Assembly: GCF_018343695.1 (NCBI RefSeq)
Contig: NZ_JAGYPJ010000001.1
Location: forward strand, 879,001 to 943,000
DNA: 64,000 nucleotides
Source of the DNA: Lederbergia citrisecunda
Lineage (GTDB): Bacteria; Bacillota; Bacilli; Bacillales; Bacillaceae_C
Direction of reading: 5' to 3'
Positions within the stretch are counted from its first letter, which is position 1, and each line of letters opens with the position of its first letter. The notes below the pieces were generated by a model that saw only the letters and a program-made list of their open reading frames with translations, was not told the origin of the DNA and did not search any database. Below, in pieces: positions 9,940-20,430 of this stretch. The position numbers and the translations under genes were made by a program.

Positions 9940-10014
9940 ATTGTGATAGGGAAAAATGATGAATAAGTGTATAGAAATAAGAAAAATAACCGATAGTTGG
10001 ATTGGGGGAGCAAT

Positions 10015-10275
10015 ATGTCAATTAAGCTCTTAAACATAGGTTTTGGGAATATTGTTTCAGCGAATCGAATTATATCAATTGTACGACCTGAATCTGCACC
10101 TATCAAAAGGATCATACAAGAGGCACGGGATCGTGCGACTTTAATAGATGCTACTTATGGAAGACGGACGAGGGCAGTGATTATTATGGATAGTGAACAT
10201 GTCATTCTTTCAGCCGTGCAGCCAGAAACGGTTGCTCAGCGTTTATTTGGGAAAGATGACAATGAGGAAGGGTAG
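10015..10275 (+). CDS. remA: Extracellular matrix regulator RemA
   Basis: An 86-residue DNA-binding protein that activates matrix and osmoprotection operons in Bacillus. The sequence carries the family signature [12 protein letters not shown] near the N-terminus and [11 protein letters not shown] in the middle. ATG 10015 follows TTGGGGGAGC and matches the family start; an upstream in-frame codon at 9997 has no ribosome binding site. It lies 12 bases before gmk, probably in one operon with gmk and rpoZ. Slightly shorter at the C-terminus than the B. subtilis protein. Confidence 0.95.
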   Translation: MSIKLLNIGFGNIVSANRIISIVRPESAPIKRIIQEARDRATLIDATYGRRTRAVIIMDSEHVILSAVQPETVAQRLFGKDDNEEG

Positions 10276-10902
<627 letters not shown>

Positions 10903-11112
10903 ATGTTATATCCATCAATTGATAAGCTAATGACCGTCATTGACTCGAAGTACTCACTTGTAACAATTGCTTCACGTCGTGCCCGAAATTTACAGGATGA
11001 AGAAAATCCAAGGTTGAATCACTATCGGTCGCATAAATATGTCGGTAAAGCACTAGAAGAAATATATGGCGGTGTACTAAAGCTTCAAGCTTCAAATGAA
11101 GATAATGAATAA
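10903..11112 (+). CDS. rpoZ: RNA polymerase omega subunit
   Basis: A 69-residue subunit that binds the beta' C-terminus and helps RNA polymerase assembly. It begins [10 protein letters not shown] and has the conserved segment [15 protein letters not shown]. The start codon directly follows the gmk stop with no gap, and the ribosome binding site GGAGGG lies inside the gmk end. A terminator follows at 11125. Confidence 0.96.
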   Translation: MLYPSIDKLMTVIDSKYSLVTIASRRARNLQDEENPRLNHYRSHKYVGKALEEIYGGVLKLQASNEDNE

Positions 11113-11124
11113 CAAAATTCTCAA

Positions 11125-11152
11125 CGGCAACCTACAAATGGTTGTCTTTTCT
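11125..11152 (+). terminator. Terminator after rpoZ
   Basis: GGCAACC, loop TACAAAT, GGTTGTC with one G-U pair, followed by TTTTCTG. Closes the remA-gmk-rpoZ unit. Confidence 0.8.
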
Positions 11153-11208
11153 GTTTCTTTCAGACAATAATAATATAAATGATGATTTGATGATGGGAGA
11201 TTAATAAA

Positions 11209-12408
11209 ATGAGCGAAAAAAATATTTTATTATGCGTAAGCGGAGGAATCGCTGTGTACAAGGCTTGCGCACTAACAAGCAAGCTCGTACAAAATGGCTA
11301 TAATGTGAAAGTGATCATGAGTGAATCGGCTACGAAATTTGTATCTCCTCTTACCTTCCAGGCATTATCAAGAAATGAAGTATATACAGATACATTTATA
11401 GAAAATAATCCTGAAGTGATTGCTCATATCGATGTTGCGGATTGGGCAGATCTTATTATTGTTGCGCCTGCCACTGCAAATATGATCGGGAAACTTGCAA
11501 ATGGGATTGCAGATGATATGATTTCTACCACCTTGCTCGCTGCAACGGCTCCTGTTTGGGTTGCCCCCGCCATGAATGTACATATGTATAGTCATCCAGC
11601 AGTACAAAAAAATATTCAAACTCTTTATCAATATGGACATCGCTTTATTGAACCAGGGGAAGGATATTTAGCGTGCGGTTATATCGGAAAAGGAAGATTG
11701 GAAGAACCGGAGAAAATAGTGGAATTGATTCATTCTCATTTTAATTCGTTGCCACTGCCTTTAAATGGAAAGAAGGTTTTAATAACGGCAGGTCCTACTA
11801 AAGAAAAAATCGATCCTGTACGATACGTTACGAATCACTCCAGTGGAAAAATGGGATACGCTCTTGCTGAGGAAGCAGTAAAGATGGGTGCTGATGTTGT
11901 CTTAGTTTCAGGTGCTGACAATACGGAAGTTCCTGCTGGCGTCACATTTCTCAAAATAGAAAGTGCAGAAGATATGTATAACGAAGTAATGAAGTATTAT
12001 CCTCAAGTGGATGTCGTAATTAAAAGTGCTGCAGTGGCAGATTACAAGCCAAGTCTTGTTTATGATAAGAAAGTGAAGAAACAGGATGGAAACTTAATGA
12101 TAGAATTTGAAAGAACGAAAGACATCTTACAGGAATTAGGTAAAAATAAGGATCGTCAATTTCTTGTTGGGTTTGCAGCGGAAACAAATGATTTGGAAAA
12201 ATACGCACTTCAAAAGTTAGAAAGAAAAAATTTAGATATGATTGTTGGAAACAATATTCTTGAAGCTGGAGCGGGTTTTTCAGGGGATACAAATATCGTT
12301 ACGATTTTCCATAAAGATAAATCAGTTAAAAAACTTCCATTATTAAGTAAGCATGAAACGGCTAAAGAAATTTTAGGAGAAATCATCCTCAAAATGGGAG
12401 ATGACTAA
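11209..12408 (+). CDS. coaBC: Bifunctional phosphopantothenoylcysteine synthetase/decarboxylase
   Basis: A 399-residue fusion enzyme of coenzyme A synthesis. It joins 4'-phosphopantothenate with cysteine using CTP and then decarboxylates the product to 4'-phosphopantetheine. The N-terminal flavin-dependent CoaC half shows the active-site His73 (HIDV), the PAMN motif (120-123) and Cys156 in ACGYIG. The C-terminal CoaB half starts with LITAGPTKEKIDPVR and carries the conserved KLERKNLD segment. ATG follows GATGGGAGA. It ends 2 bases before priA, so the two are coupled. Confidence 0.96.
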   Translation: MSEKNILLCVSGGIAVYKACALTSKLVQNGYNVKVIMSESATKFVSPLTFQALSRNEVYTDTFIENNPEVIAHIDVADWADLIIVAPATANMIGKLANGIADDMISTTLLAATAPVWVAPAMNVHMYSHPAVQKNIQTLYQYGHRFIEPGEGYLACGYIGKGRLEEPEKIVELIHSHFNSLPLPLNGKKVLITAGPTKEKIDPVRYVTNHSSGKMGYALAEEAVKMGADVVLVSGADNTEVPAGVTFLKIESAEDMYNEVMKYYPQVDVVIKSAAVADYKPSLVYDKKVKKQDGNLMIEFERTKDILQELGKNKDRQFLVGFAAETNDLEKYALQKLERKNLDMIVGNNILEAGAGFSGDTNIVTIFHKDKSVKKLPLLSKHETAKEILGEIILKMGDD

Positions 12409-12410
12409 TA

Positions 12411-14816
12411 ATGAATATAGCTACAGTGATTGTAGATGTACCTGCTCTTGGAACAGATAAAGAATTTGATTACCTTATTCCTGAAAAATGGATTGGAATC
12501 ATTGAAACTGGAATGAGAGTAGCAGTTCCTTTTGGACCAAGGACGATACAAGGGTTTGTCACTGGACTAAAAAATGATAGTTCTTTTTCAGAGAAATTAA
12601 AAGAATTAAAAGAGCCACTCGATTTAACACCTGTTCTGAACGAGGAATTGCTCAAACTTGGAGAATGGTTAGCTACAGATACACTTTCTTTTAAAATATC
12701 ATGTTTTCAAGCGATGCTTCCTGCAGCAATGAAAGCAAAATACGAAAAACGTTTTCTACGAATTAACATGGACGATAACCCATTTCTTGATGATTTATTT
12801 GACGGGAAAACGGAGATTACATGGAAAAAGGCAGAAGAACAAAATATCCTTCCTGCCCTCCATGCTCAAATAAAATTAGGTAATGCCGAGGTTGTGTATA
12901 ATGTAAAAAGTCTTGCTAATAAAAAGATGAGAAAAGTCTATCAAACTATGATGAATAATGAAGAAATTATATTATTGGTGAATTCTCTTCCACAAAATGC
13001 AATCAATCAAAAACGGATTCTTGAATACGTAATAAAGCGTCAAGCTATTCAATATACCGCAAAAGAGTTAGCAGAAACTGGCTCACCACAGTCTTCTATT
13101 CAAGCATTAGTAAAAAAGGGAGTCTTTACTGAAAAAAGCGAGGAAATATATCGTGATCCATTTGCTCATAAGCAATTTAATCGTTCTGCACCACTTCCAT
13201 TAACGGAGGAGCAAAATAAAGTCATTGCACCAATATTAGAAACAATTGAATCTGAGAATTATGAAACTTTCCTTTTATATGGTGTTACAGGTAGTGGAAA
13301 AACGGAAATTTATTTACAGTCCATTCAAAGAGTATTAGACAAAGGACAGGAAGCCATCGTTCTTGTACCTGAAATCTCGCTTACACCGCAAATGGTTGAT
13401 CGATTTAAAAGTAGGTTTGGCGATGATGTAGCGGTATTGCATAGTGGTCTTTCAATAGGTGAGAAATACGATGAATGGAGGAAGGTGCAAAGAAAAGAGG
13501 CAAAGGTTGTCGTTGGAGCTCGTTCTGCAGTATTTGCTCCTTTTGAAAATTTAGGAATTATCATTATTGATGAAGAGCATGAAACAAGCTATAAACAAGA
13601 GGAACTGCCACGGTATCACGCTAGAGATGTCGCTATTTATCGAGCGAAGCATCACCATTGCCCTGTTATTCTTGGTAGTGCAACACCATCTCTTGAAACA
13701 TTTGCAAGAGCGCAAAAGAAGGTGTATCACCAACTTACTTTAGCAAAAAGGATGAATAATAAAGAACTTCCTCACGTTTCAATCATAGATATGCGTGAAG
13801 AAATGAGAGACGGAAATCGTTCGATGTTTTCTAGAGAATTGCATTCTAAACTTGAAGACCGTTTAGAGAAAAAAGAACAAACGATTTTATTTCTTAATAG
13901 AAGAGGACATTCCTCATTTATGATGTGTAGAGACTGTGGGTATGTAATGCAATGTCCTCATTGTGATATATCGCTAACCTATCATCAATATACGAACGAA
14001 ATGAAATGTCATTACTGTGGGTATATTTCATTTGTACCAAGTACTTGTCCTGAATGTTCAAGCAACCACATTCGTTATTTTGGTACAGGTACCCAAAAAG
14101 TGGAAGAAGAATTGTATAAAATTTTCCCAGAAGCAAGAGTTGTTCGTATGGATGTCGATACAACGGGACGAAAGGGAGCCCATGAAAAGCTATTGGAGCA
14201 TTTTCAATCGGGAAAAGCGGATATTTTACTCGGGACGCAAATGATTGCAAAAGGACTTGATTTTCCAAACATTACTCTTGTTGGAGTTCTAAGTGCTGAT
14301 ACGATGCTTCATTTACCTGATTTTAGAGCAAGTGAAAAAACATTTCAGCTTCTTACTCAAGTTAGCGGCAGAGCAGGTAGGCATGAGCTGAGTGGAGAGG
14401 TAGTTATTCAAACATATACTCCGGAGCATTACAGTGTTGAATATGCAGGAGATCAAGATTATAATCGCTTTTATCATCAAGAGATGGTTATGCGCAAGGT
14501 CGGTTCTTACCCACCTTTTTATTATTTAACTCTAATTACCATTAGCCACGAAGATTTAATGAAAACAGTTTCGACGACAGAAAAGATTACAAAATATGTG
14601 CAATCAAGAATTTCTAATGAAGCAATTATTTTAGGTCCGGTTGCGTCGCCGATCCCTCGTATCAATAATAGATATCGTTATCAATGTTTGATAAAATACA
14701 AACATGAACCAGAATTAAAACCGACGTTACACAAAGTATTGGAACATTATCAACAGCAGTATATTAAAGAAGGTCTGGCTATTTCGATAGATGTGAATCC
14801 TTATATGATGATGTAA
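12411..14816 (+). CDS. priA: Primosomal replication restart helicase PriA
   Basis: An 801-residue 3'-5' DNA helicase that recognises stalled or recombined forks and reloads the replication machinery. It has an N-terminal DNA-binding domain, Walker A GVTGSGKT at about 291-298, the DEEH box, and a Cys-rich zinc-binding insertion around 505-550 (CRDCG, CPHC, CHYCG, CPEC), followed by the second RecA-like half with GRAGR. Length is close to the B. subtilis protein (805). It starts 2 bases after coaBC. Confidence 0.96.
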   Translation: MNIATVIVDVPALGTDKEFDYLIPEKWIGIIETGMRVAVPFGPRTIQGFVTGLKNDSSFSEKLKELKEPLDLTPVLNEELLKLGEWLATDTLSFKISCFQAMLPAAMKAKYEKRFLRINMDDNPFLDDLFDGKTEITWKKAEEQNILPALHAQIKLGNAEVVYNVKSLANKKMRKVYQTMMNNEEIILLVNSLPQNAINQKRILEYVIKRQAIQYTAKELAETGSPQSSIQALVKKGVFTEKSEEIYRDPFAHKQFNRSAPLPLTEEQNKVIAPILETIESENYETFLLYGVTGSGKTEIYLQSIQRVLDKGQEAIVLVPEISLTPQMVDRFKSRFGDDVAVLHSGLSIGEKYDEWRKVQRKEAKVVVGARSAVFAPFENLGIIIIDEEHETSYKQEELPRYHARDVAIYRAKHHHCPVILGSATPSLETFARAQKKVYHQLTLAKRMNNKELPHVSIIDMREEMRDGNRSMFSRELHSKLEDRLEKKEQTILFLNRRGHSSFMMCRDCGYVMQCPHCDISLTYHQYTNEMKCHYCGYISFVPSTCPECSSNHIRYFGTGTQKVEEELYKIFPEARVVRMDVDTTGRKGAHEKLLEHFQSGKADILLGTQMIAKGLDFPNITLVGVLSADTMLHLPDFRASEKTFQLLTQVSGRAGRHELSGEVVIQTYTPEHYSVEYAGDQDYNRFYHQEMVMRKVGSYPPFYYLTLITISHEDLMKTVSTTEKITKYVQSRISNEAIILGPVASPIPRINNRYRYQCLIKYKHEPELKPTLHKVLEHYQQQYIKEGLAISIDVNPYMMM

Positions 14817-14839
14817 CTGAATAGAAGAGAGTGAAAATA

Positions 14840-15325
14840 TTGGCAATCCTCAACATTGTACAACATCCATCAACTATATTAGAGAGAAAATGCGAGAGAG
14901 TTACCGAGTTTGGACACGAGTTGCATCAATTATTAGAAGATATGTATGAAACGATGATAGAAGCAGATGGAGTTGGCCTTGCTGCTCCACAAGTGGGTGT
15001 TAGCAAACAAATAGCACTCATCGAACTCGTTGAAGAGGAAGGAAGGCTGGAACTTATCAATCCTAAAATCATTGAACGTAGTGGAGAGCAGACGGATATT
15101 GAAGGATGTTTAAGTTTTCCCGGCCTTTATGGAACTGTTTCTAGGAATTATACTGTAACTATTCAAGCAATGGACCGTAATGGAAGTAATTTTACGTTGA
15201 TTGCAGAGGATTACTTAGCTCGAGTGATCCAGCATGAACTGGATCACTTAGATGGAGTACTTTTTACTTCAAAAATAATAGAATATGTTGATGAAGAAGA
15301 TTTAGAAAGTAGTGAAGATGAATGA
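14840..15325 (+). CDS. def: Peptide deformylase
   Basis: A 161-residue iron-dependent hydrolase that removes the N-formyl group from nascent proteins. All three signature motifs are present: [17 protein letters not shown] with the metal-ligand Cys, and HELDH near residue 132. TTG 14840 is chosen because it aligns with the B. subtilis start and has AGAGAGTG about 7 bases upstream; GTG 14831 is in frame and possible. The gene overlaps fmt by 4 bases (ATGA), linking removal and addition of formyl groups in one operon. Confidence 0.95.
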   Translation: MAILNIVQHPSTILERKCERVTEFGHELHQLLEDMYETMIEADGVGLAAPQVGVSKQIALIELVEEEGRLELINPKIIERSGEQTDIEGCLSFPGLYGTVSRNYTVTIQAMDRNGSNFTLIAEDYLARVIQHELDHLDGVLFTSKIIEYVDEEDLESSEDE

Positions 15326-16275
15326 CGAAAATCGTATTTATGGGTACACCGGATTTTTCAGTACCAGTGCTAAAAACTTTAATCGAAAATGGATATGATA
15401 TTTTAGCAGTAGTAACCCAGCCAGATCGCCCTGTAGGTCGGAAAAAAGTTCTGACCCCACCACCTGTAAAAGTCGAAGCAGAACGTCAAGGAATACGTGT
15501 ACTTCAACCAGAAAAAATTCGTGATACGGAATCTGCAAATGAAATTCTTAATTTAGAACCAGATTTGATCGTCACCGCTGCATATGGACAAATATTGCCA
15601 ACATCTATTCTTGAAGCCCCTAAATATGGTTGTATCAACGTCCATGCCTCACTACTACCTGAATTAAGGGGTGGCGCACCTATTCATTATGCAATATTAC
15701 AAGGGAAAGAAAAAACAGGAATTACGATCATGTATATGGTAGATAAACTAGATGCCGGAGATATTATTAGCCAAGTCGAGGTTCCGATACATGAAGATGA
15801 TAATGTTGGGACTTTACATGATAAGCTAAGTATGGCTGGTTCTGAGTTGCTTATTAATACGATTCCTATACTAATCTCAGGTGAAATTAAGGCTACGCCT
15901 CAAGATCACGAGAAAGCTACATTTGCTTCTAACATTAAACGTGAACAAGAAAAAATCAATTGGCATGATAATGGAGAGAAGATTTACAATCAAATAAGAG
16001 GCTTGTGTCCATGGCCAGTCGCTTACACTACATTTAATAGTCAAGTTTGGAAAGTGTGGAAAGCGGAGAAAATAAATGTAGTTGAAGAACATCACCCCGG
16101 AGAAGTCATATCAATGGAGCAGAATGGTTTCGTTATTTCTACTGGGAATAAAATAGGAATAAAAATAGTAGAACTTCAGCCAGCAGGTAAGAAAAAAATG
16201 TCTGCACAGCAATTTTTACACGGGGCTGGAAACGAAATCAGTCTTGGAACCAGATTGGATACTTACGATGAATAA
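15322..16275 (+). CDS. fmt: Methionyl-tRNA formyltransferase
   Basis: A 317-residue enzyme that formylates Met-tRNAfMet with 10-formyltetrahydrofolate for translation initiation. The folate and catalytic motif [14 protein letters not shown] (Asn, His and Asp catalytic set) is visible near residues 109-122, followed by the C-terminal OB-like tRNA-binding domain. Length matches B. subtilis (317). The start overlaps the def stop as ATGA, and the stop overlaps the rsmB start. Confidence 0.97.
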   Translation: MTKIVFMGTPDFSVPVLKTLIENGYDILAVVTQPDRPVGRKKVLTPPPVKVEAERQGIRVLQPEKIRDTESANEILNLEPDLIVTAAYGQILPTSILEAPKYGCINVHASLLPELRGGAPIHYAILQGKEKTGITIMYMVDKLDAGDIISQVEVPIHEDDNVGTLHDKLSMAGSELLINTIPILISGEIKATPQDHEKATFASNIKREQEKINWHDNGEKIYNQIRGLCPWPVAYTTFNSQVWKVWKAEKINVVEEHHPGEVISMEQNGFVISTGNKIGIKIVELQPAGKKKMSAQQFLHGAGNEISLGTRLDTYDE

Positions 16276-17605
16276 ACAGAAAAAAACAGTTAGAGAAGCA
16301 GCATTAGATGTTTTGATTGCCATTGATCAACATCAATCCTACAGTAATTTACTTTTAAACCAAGTCATAAAAAAATATCAAATTACTGGTCCAGATACGG
16401 GTTTGTTGACTGAAATCGTATACGGTACGATACAACGCAAGATGACTTTAGATTATTATTTGCAACCTTTCATAAAGAAGAAGTTGGAGCAATGGGTCCA
16501 TATTTTACTTCGCCTTTCTCTTTATCAAATGATTTATTTAGATAAAGTTCCAGATCGAGCCATTATATTTGAAGCAGTGGAAATTGCAAAAAAGCGCGGA
16601 CATAGAGGGATTGTTGGTCTTGTAAATGGGATTTTAAGATCGGTGCAAAGAGAAGGTCTCCGGTCACTTGATGCGATTACGGACCCTGTTGAAAAACTTT
16701 CGATAGAGACAAGCCATCCACTTTGGCTCGTGAGAAGATGGATCGATCAATACGGTTTCGAAAAAGCAAAAGCAATGTGTGAAGAGAATCTATTGGCACC
16801 CGTTCAAACTGTAAGAATTAATGAGACGAAGACTAATAGAGAAGAAGTGTGCAGCATGCTCGAAGTGGAAGGTTTTTCAGTCGAGGTAAGCCCGATCATT
16901 TCAGAATCAATCCGAATTTTAAAAGGGAATGCTGCAAATTCGGACTTATATAAAAAAGGATACTACAGTATTCAAGATGAAAGTTCGATGGCAGTTGCTT
17001 ATGCCCTTGAAATTGCACCAAATATGGCAGTTCTAGATGCTTGTGCGGCACCAGGGGGGAAAACTGGACATATTGCCGAATTATTAAAGGGAACAGGAAA
17101 GGTCACTTCATTAGATCTTCATCCGCATAAAATTAAGCTGATTAAGGAAAATGCATCACGTCTAGGCCTTAATAATATCGATGCTTTAGTAATGGATAGC
17201 CGTCATTCAGGTGATTCATTTCAATCTGAGTCATTTGATCGAATACTAGTTGACGCACCGTGTTCAGGACTTGGTGTGTTAAGAAGAAAACCGGATATAA
17301 AATATTCAAAAACGGATGAAGATATCCAATCACTAAGGGAAGTCCAGCTTCGTATATTGGATGCAACAGCTTCATTATTAAAAAAGGGTGGACTTCTTGT
17401 CTACAGTACTTGTACAGTTGATCTAGAGGAAAACTTTGGAACAGCTGCTGCGTTTCTTGAACTGCATGAAGACTTTGAGTCTCATGCCCTTACTTTGCCA
17501 ACAGCACTTTCTCATTTCATTAAAGAAGGCTCAAATACCATTCAAATTTTTCCGCAAGATTTTGGCGGTGATGGATTTTTTATTTCGTGTTTTAGAAAGA
17601 AGTAG
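16268..17605 (+). CDS. rsmB: 16S rRNA m5C967 methyltransferase RsmB
   Basis: A 445-residue SAM-dependent enzyme that methylates C967 of 16S rRNA. It has an N-terminal NusB-like RNA-binding domain, then a Rossmann methyltransferase with the SAM motif [10 protein letters not shown], the Cys-containing DAPCSGLG and the nucleophile in STCT. ATG 16268 overlaps the fmt stop (ATGAATAA) and aligns with the family start; TTG 16244 is in frame but gives an extra N-terminus. In B. subtilis rlmN follows; here prpC follows directly after 20 bases. Confidence 0.93.
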   Translation: MNKQKKTVREAALDVLIAIDQHQSYSNLLLNQVIKKYQITGPDTGLLTEIVYGTIQRKMTLDYYLQPFIKKKLEQWVHILLRLSLYQMIYLDKVPDRAIIFEAVEIAKKRGHRGIVGLVNGILRSVQREGLRSLDAITDPVEKLSIETSHPLWLVRRWIDQYGFEKAKAMCEENLLAPVQTVRINETKTNREEVCSMLEVEGFSVEVSPIISESIRILKGNAANSDLYKKGYYSIQDESSMAVAYALEIAPNMAVLDACAAPGGKTGHIAELLKGTGKVTSLDLHPHKIKLIKENASRLGLNNIDALVMDSRHSGDSFQSESFDRILVDAPCSGLGVLRRKPDIKYSKTDEDIQSLREVQLRILDATASLLKKGGLLVYSTCTVDLEENFGTAAAFLELHEDFESHALTLPTALSHFIKEGSNTIQIFPQDFGGDGFFISCFRKK

Positions 17606-17625
17606 CCTAAAGAGGGGACGAGAGT

Positions 17626-18375
17626 ATGAAAGCTTTATTTAAAACGGACAAAGGCAAGGTCCGGCCACATAACGAAGACAATGGCGGAATTTTTTATAAT
17701 AAAAAGGGGAACTGTTTAGCGATAGTTGCGGATGGAATGGGTGGCCATCAAGCCGGAGAAGTTGCAAGTCGCATTGCTGTCATGAAGCTTCAAGAATTAT
17801 GGGCGGATGTTGATGATGAATTTACACCAGAATCAGCAGGAAAATGGTTCTTGGATAATGTGACCTTGGTGAATAAGGAAATATTCGACCATTCACAACA
17901 ACATCAAGAATACAATGGTATGGGCACCACATTAGTCGCAACCATTTGTACTGATACTTTTGCGACGATTGTAAATATTGGAGATAGTCGCTGCTATCTG
18001 TTAAATGATAGTGGATTTAATCAGTTGACAGAAGATCATTCACTAGTCAATGAATTGATAAAAGCCGGACAAATTTCTCCTGAGGATGCTGAATTGCATC
18101 CGCGAAAAAATGTGTTATTAAATGCGATGGGGACGGAATCTAACATAGATATGGACATTTCTACTATTACCTTTGAAGAAGATAATAAGCTTCTTCTTTG
18201 TTCGGACGGTTTATCTAATAAAGTATCTAATTCTGAAATGGAAAAGATATTAATGGATGATACAAATTTAAATGAAAAAGCCGATGCTCTTATTCAACTT
18301 GCAAATCATTATGGTGGAGAAGATAATATTTCACTCGCCATTGTTTGTGCTTGCCCTGAAAGCGGGTGCGCGTAA
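17626..18375 (+). CDS. prpC: PPM-type serine/threonine phosphatase PrpC
   Basis: A 249-residue Mn2+-dependent phosphatase that reverses phosphorylation by PrkC on targets such as EF-G, CpgA and cell-wall proteins. The metal-binding motifs DGMGGH (near residue 36) and GDSRCYL, and the C-terminal GGEDNIS, are present. ATG follows AAAGAGGGGACG. The stop codon shares one base with the prkC start (TAATG), so kinase and phosphatase are translationally coupled. Confidence 0.96.
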   Translation: MKALFKTDKGKVRPHNEDNGGIFYNKKGNCLAIVADGMGGHQAGEVASRIAVMKLQELWADVDDEFTPESAGKWFLDNVTLVNKEIFDHSQQHQEYNGMGTTLVATICTDTFATIVNIGDSRCYLLNDSGFNQLTEDHSLVNELIKAGQISPEDAELHPRKNVLLNAMGTESNIDMDISTITFEEDNKLLLCSDGLSNKVSNSEMEKILMDDTNLNEKADALIQLANHYGGEDNISLAIVCACPESGCA

Positions 18376-20333
18376 TGTTATTGGGAAAAAGAATTAGCGG
18401 CCGCTATAAATTGTTGCAAATGATAGGCGGAGGCGGTATGGCTAATGTTTATCTTGCACATGATATGATATTAGATCGTGATGTCGCGATTAAAATATTG
18501 CGGTTAGAGTTTGCCACCGAGGATGAGTTTATCCGCCGATTTCAAAGAGAGGCCCAATCAGCAACTAGTTTGACCCATGAAAATATCGTAAGTATATACG
18601 ATGTTGGGGAAGAAGACGATATTTACTATATCGTTATGGAGTATGTCGATGGAATGACATTAAAGCAATACATACAATATTACCATCCAATTCCGCTTGA
18701 ACAGACTCTAGATATAATGAAACAATTAACATCAGCTATTTCCCATGCCCATCAAAATCATATTGTTCATCGTGATATCAAGCCGCAAAATATATTGATC
18801 GATCACCACGGAAATGTAATGATTACCGATTTTGGCATTGCGATGGCTTTATCAGCCACTTCAATTACGCAAACGAATGCTGTACTCGGTTCAGTGCATT
18901 ATTTGTCACCAGAACAAGCGCGGGGTGGGATGGCAACTAAAAAATCTGATATTTATTCTTTAGGAATAGTCATGTTCGAGCTTTTGACCGGTAGGCTCCC
19001 TTTTTCAGGAGAATCGGCTGTATCAATTGCATTAAAGCATTTGCAATCAGAAACACCATCACCTAGTCGGTGGAATCCTGATATTCCTCAGAGTGTTGAA
19101 AATATTGTTTTAAAAGCAACTGCTAAGGATCCATTTGTCCGTTATGCAAATACAGACGAAATGGCAAAGGATCTAGAAACGGCATTGGACATCGATAGAA
19201 TAAACGAACCTAAGTTTACGATACCTGAAGATATCGAGGCGACAAAAGCAATTCCAGTCATAACTGCAGAAAACGACCCTAGCATAAATGACAAAACGAT
19301 TCTTCACAAGAATAAGAAAGAAGAAGTAAAAAAATCGAATGATCCTAATAAAAAACCTAAGCGTAAGAAGAAATGGCCATGGGTCATTGGAATATTTTTA
19401 ACTTTAGTGCTCTTATCACTTATTTTCGTGACATATGTATTTCCTGCTCTCCAAAATGCGAAAAATGTAGAAATTCCTGATGTCAGTGGGGAAGAATTAA
19501 ATGATGCTGTCGTTCTTCTTGTCGGTGAAGGTCTAAAAATAGGAAACAAAATAGACACTCCAAGTGATGAGGTTCCAGAAGGTATTGTCATAAAGACAAG
19601 TCCTAAAGCTGGCATGACTGTTAAAAAGGGTTATTCAGTTGACTTATATATAAGCACTGGAAAAAACAAATTTATTTTAGATGACTACACGGGCAAAAGC
19701 ATTGATGACGTAAAAAAACTTTTAGAGAATGAAGGATTTGAGAATTTTAATATCACTCAAAAGCATGATGAATCACAAGAAGGGACGATATTAGAGCAAT
19801 CACCAAGTCCTGAAACACCTGTTATTCCTGAAGAAGCGGTTCTTTCTTTTGTTGTGAGCCTTGGAGAAGAGAAAATAACATTGAAAGATTTGCGTGGATA
19901 TAACACTAAAGGCTTGGAAAACTATGGAGAATCTTCAGGATTATACATTGATATGTCGCATGAACAGTATTCTGATGATGTTACTGAAGGGCTTGTGATT
20001 TCTCAAGATCCAGCTCCAAATGCTCAGCTTTCAAAAGGAGATCAAGTTACTGTCGTAATTTCCAAAGGTCGAGAAGAGATCCCTCCAAAAAGTACAACTA
20101 AAAAAGTAACAATTCCATATGCTCCAACGGAGGAAGGGGAACCACAAGTAATCGTTATTCGAATTGAGGATTTCAATCATACAATGTCTGATCCGGTGGA
20201 AACCTTTGAGATTACTGAAACTGTAGAGAAAGAATTGCAATTCACGATTGAAAAAGGAAAAACTGCAAAATATCAAATTATTAGAGATAATTATGTTATA
20301 GATGAGGACGAGATTTCATATCCAGGTGATTAA
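18375..20333 (+). CDS. prkC: PASTA-domain serine/threonine kinase PrkC
   Basis: A 652-residue membrane kinase that senses muropeptides and controls spore germination and cell-wall metabolism. The cytoplasmic kinase has the glycine loop IGGGGMANVY, the catalytic HRDIKPQN and the DFG segment ITDFGIA. A Lys/Arg-rich stretch precedes a single membrane helix (about residues 337-360). Three extracellular PASTA repeats follow, then a C-terminal domain. ATG 18375 overlaps the prpC stop. A 14-bp perfect inverted repeat wraps around the stop codon. Confidence 0.97.
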   Translation: MLLGKRISGRYKLLQMIGGGGMANVYLAHDMILDRDVAIKILRLEFATEDEFIRRFQREAQSATSLTHENIVSIYDVGEEDDIYYIVMEYVDGMTLKQYIQYYHPIPLEQTLDIMKQLTSAISHAHQNHIVHRDIKPQNILIDHHGNVMITDFGIAMALSATSITQTNAVLGSVHYLSPEQARGGMATKKSDIYSLGIVMFELLTGRLPFSGESAVSIALKHLQSETPSPSRWNPDIPQSVENIVLKATAKDPFVRYANTDEMAKDLETALDIDRINEPKFTIPEDIEATKAIPVITAENDPSINDKTILHKNKKEEVKKSNDPNKKPKRKKKWPWVIGIFLTLVLLSLIFVTYVFPALQNAKNVEIPDVSGEELNDAVVLLVGEGLKIGNKIDTPSDEVPEGIVIKTSPKAGMTVKKGYSVDLYISTGKNKFILDDYTGKSIDDVKKLLENEGFENFNITQKHDESQEGTILEQSPSPETPVIPEEAVLSFVVSLGEEKITLKDLRGYNTKGLENYGESSGLYIDMSHEQYSDDVTEGLVISQDPAPNAQLSKGDQVTVVISKGREEIPPKSTTKKVTIPYAPTEEGEPQVIVIRIEDFNHTMSDPVETFEITETVEKELQFTIEKGKTAKYQIIRDNYVIDEDEISYPGD

Positions 20334-20352
20334 CAGTTACCTGGATATGAAA
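20314..20352 (+). terminator. 14-bp perfect hairpin spanning the prkC stop codon
   Basis: TTTCATATCCAGGT (20314-20327) pairs perfectly with ACCTGGATATGAAA (20339-20352). The loop holds the TAA stop. The following bases TTTATCTT form only a weak T-tract, so this may be a terminator, an attenuator before rsgA, or an mRNA 3' stabiliser. Confidence 0.65.
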
Positions 20353-20430
20353 TTTATCTTACATGAATGTTTAGAGAAACCGTAGAAGTATAAATTGTCT
20401 AATATCAAATGTTTTGAAAGGAACGGTGCT

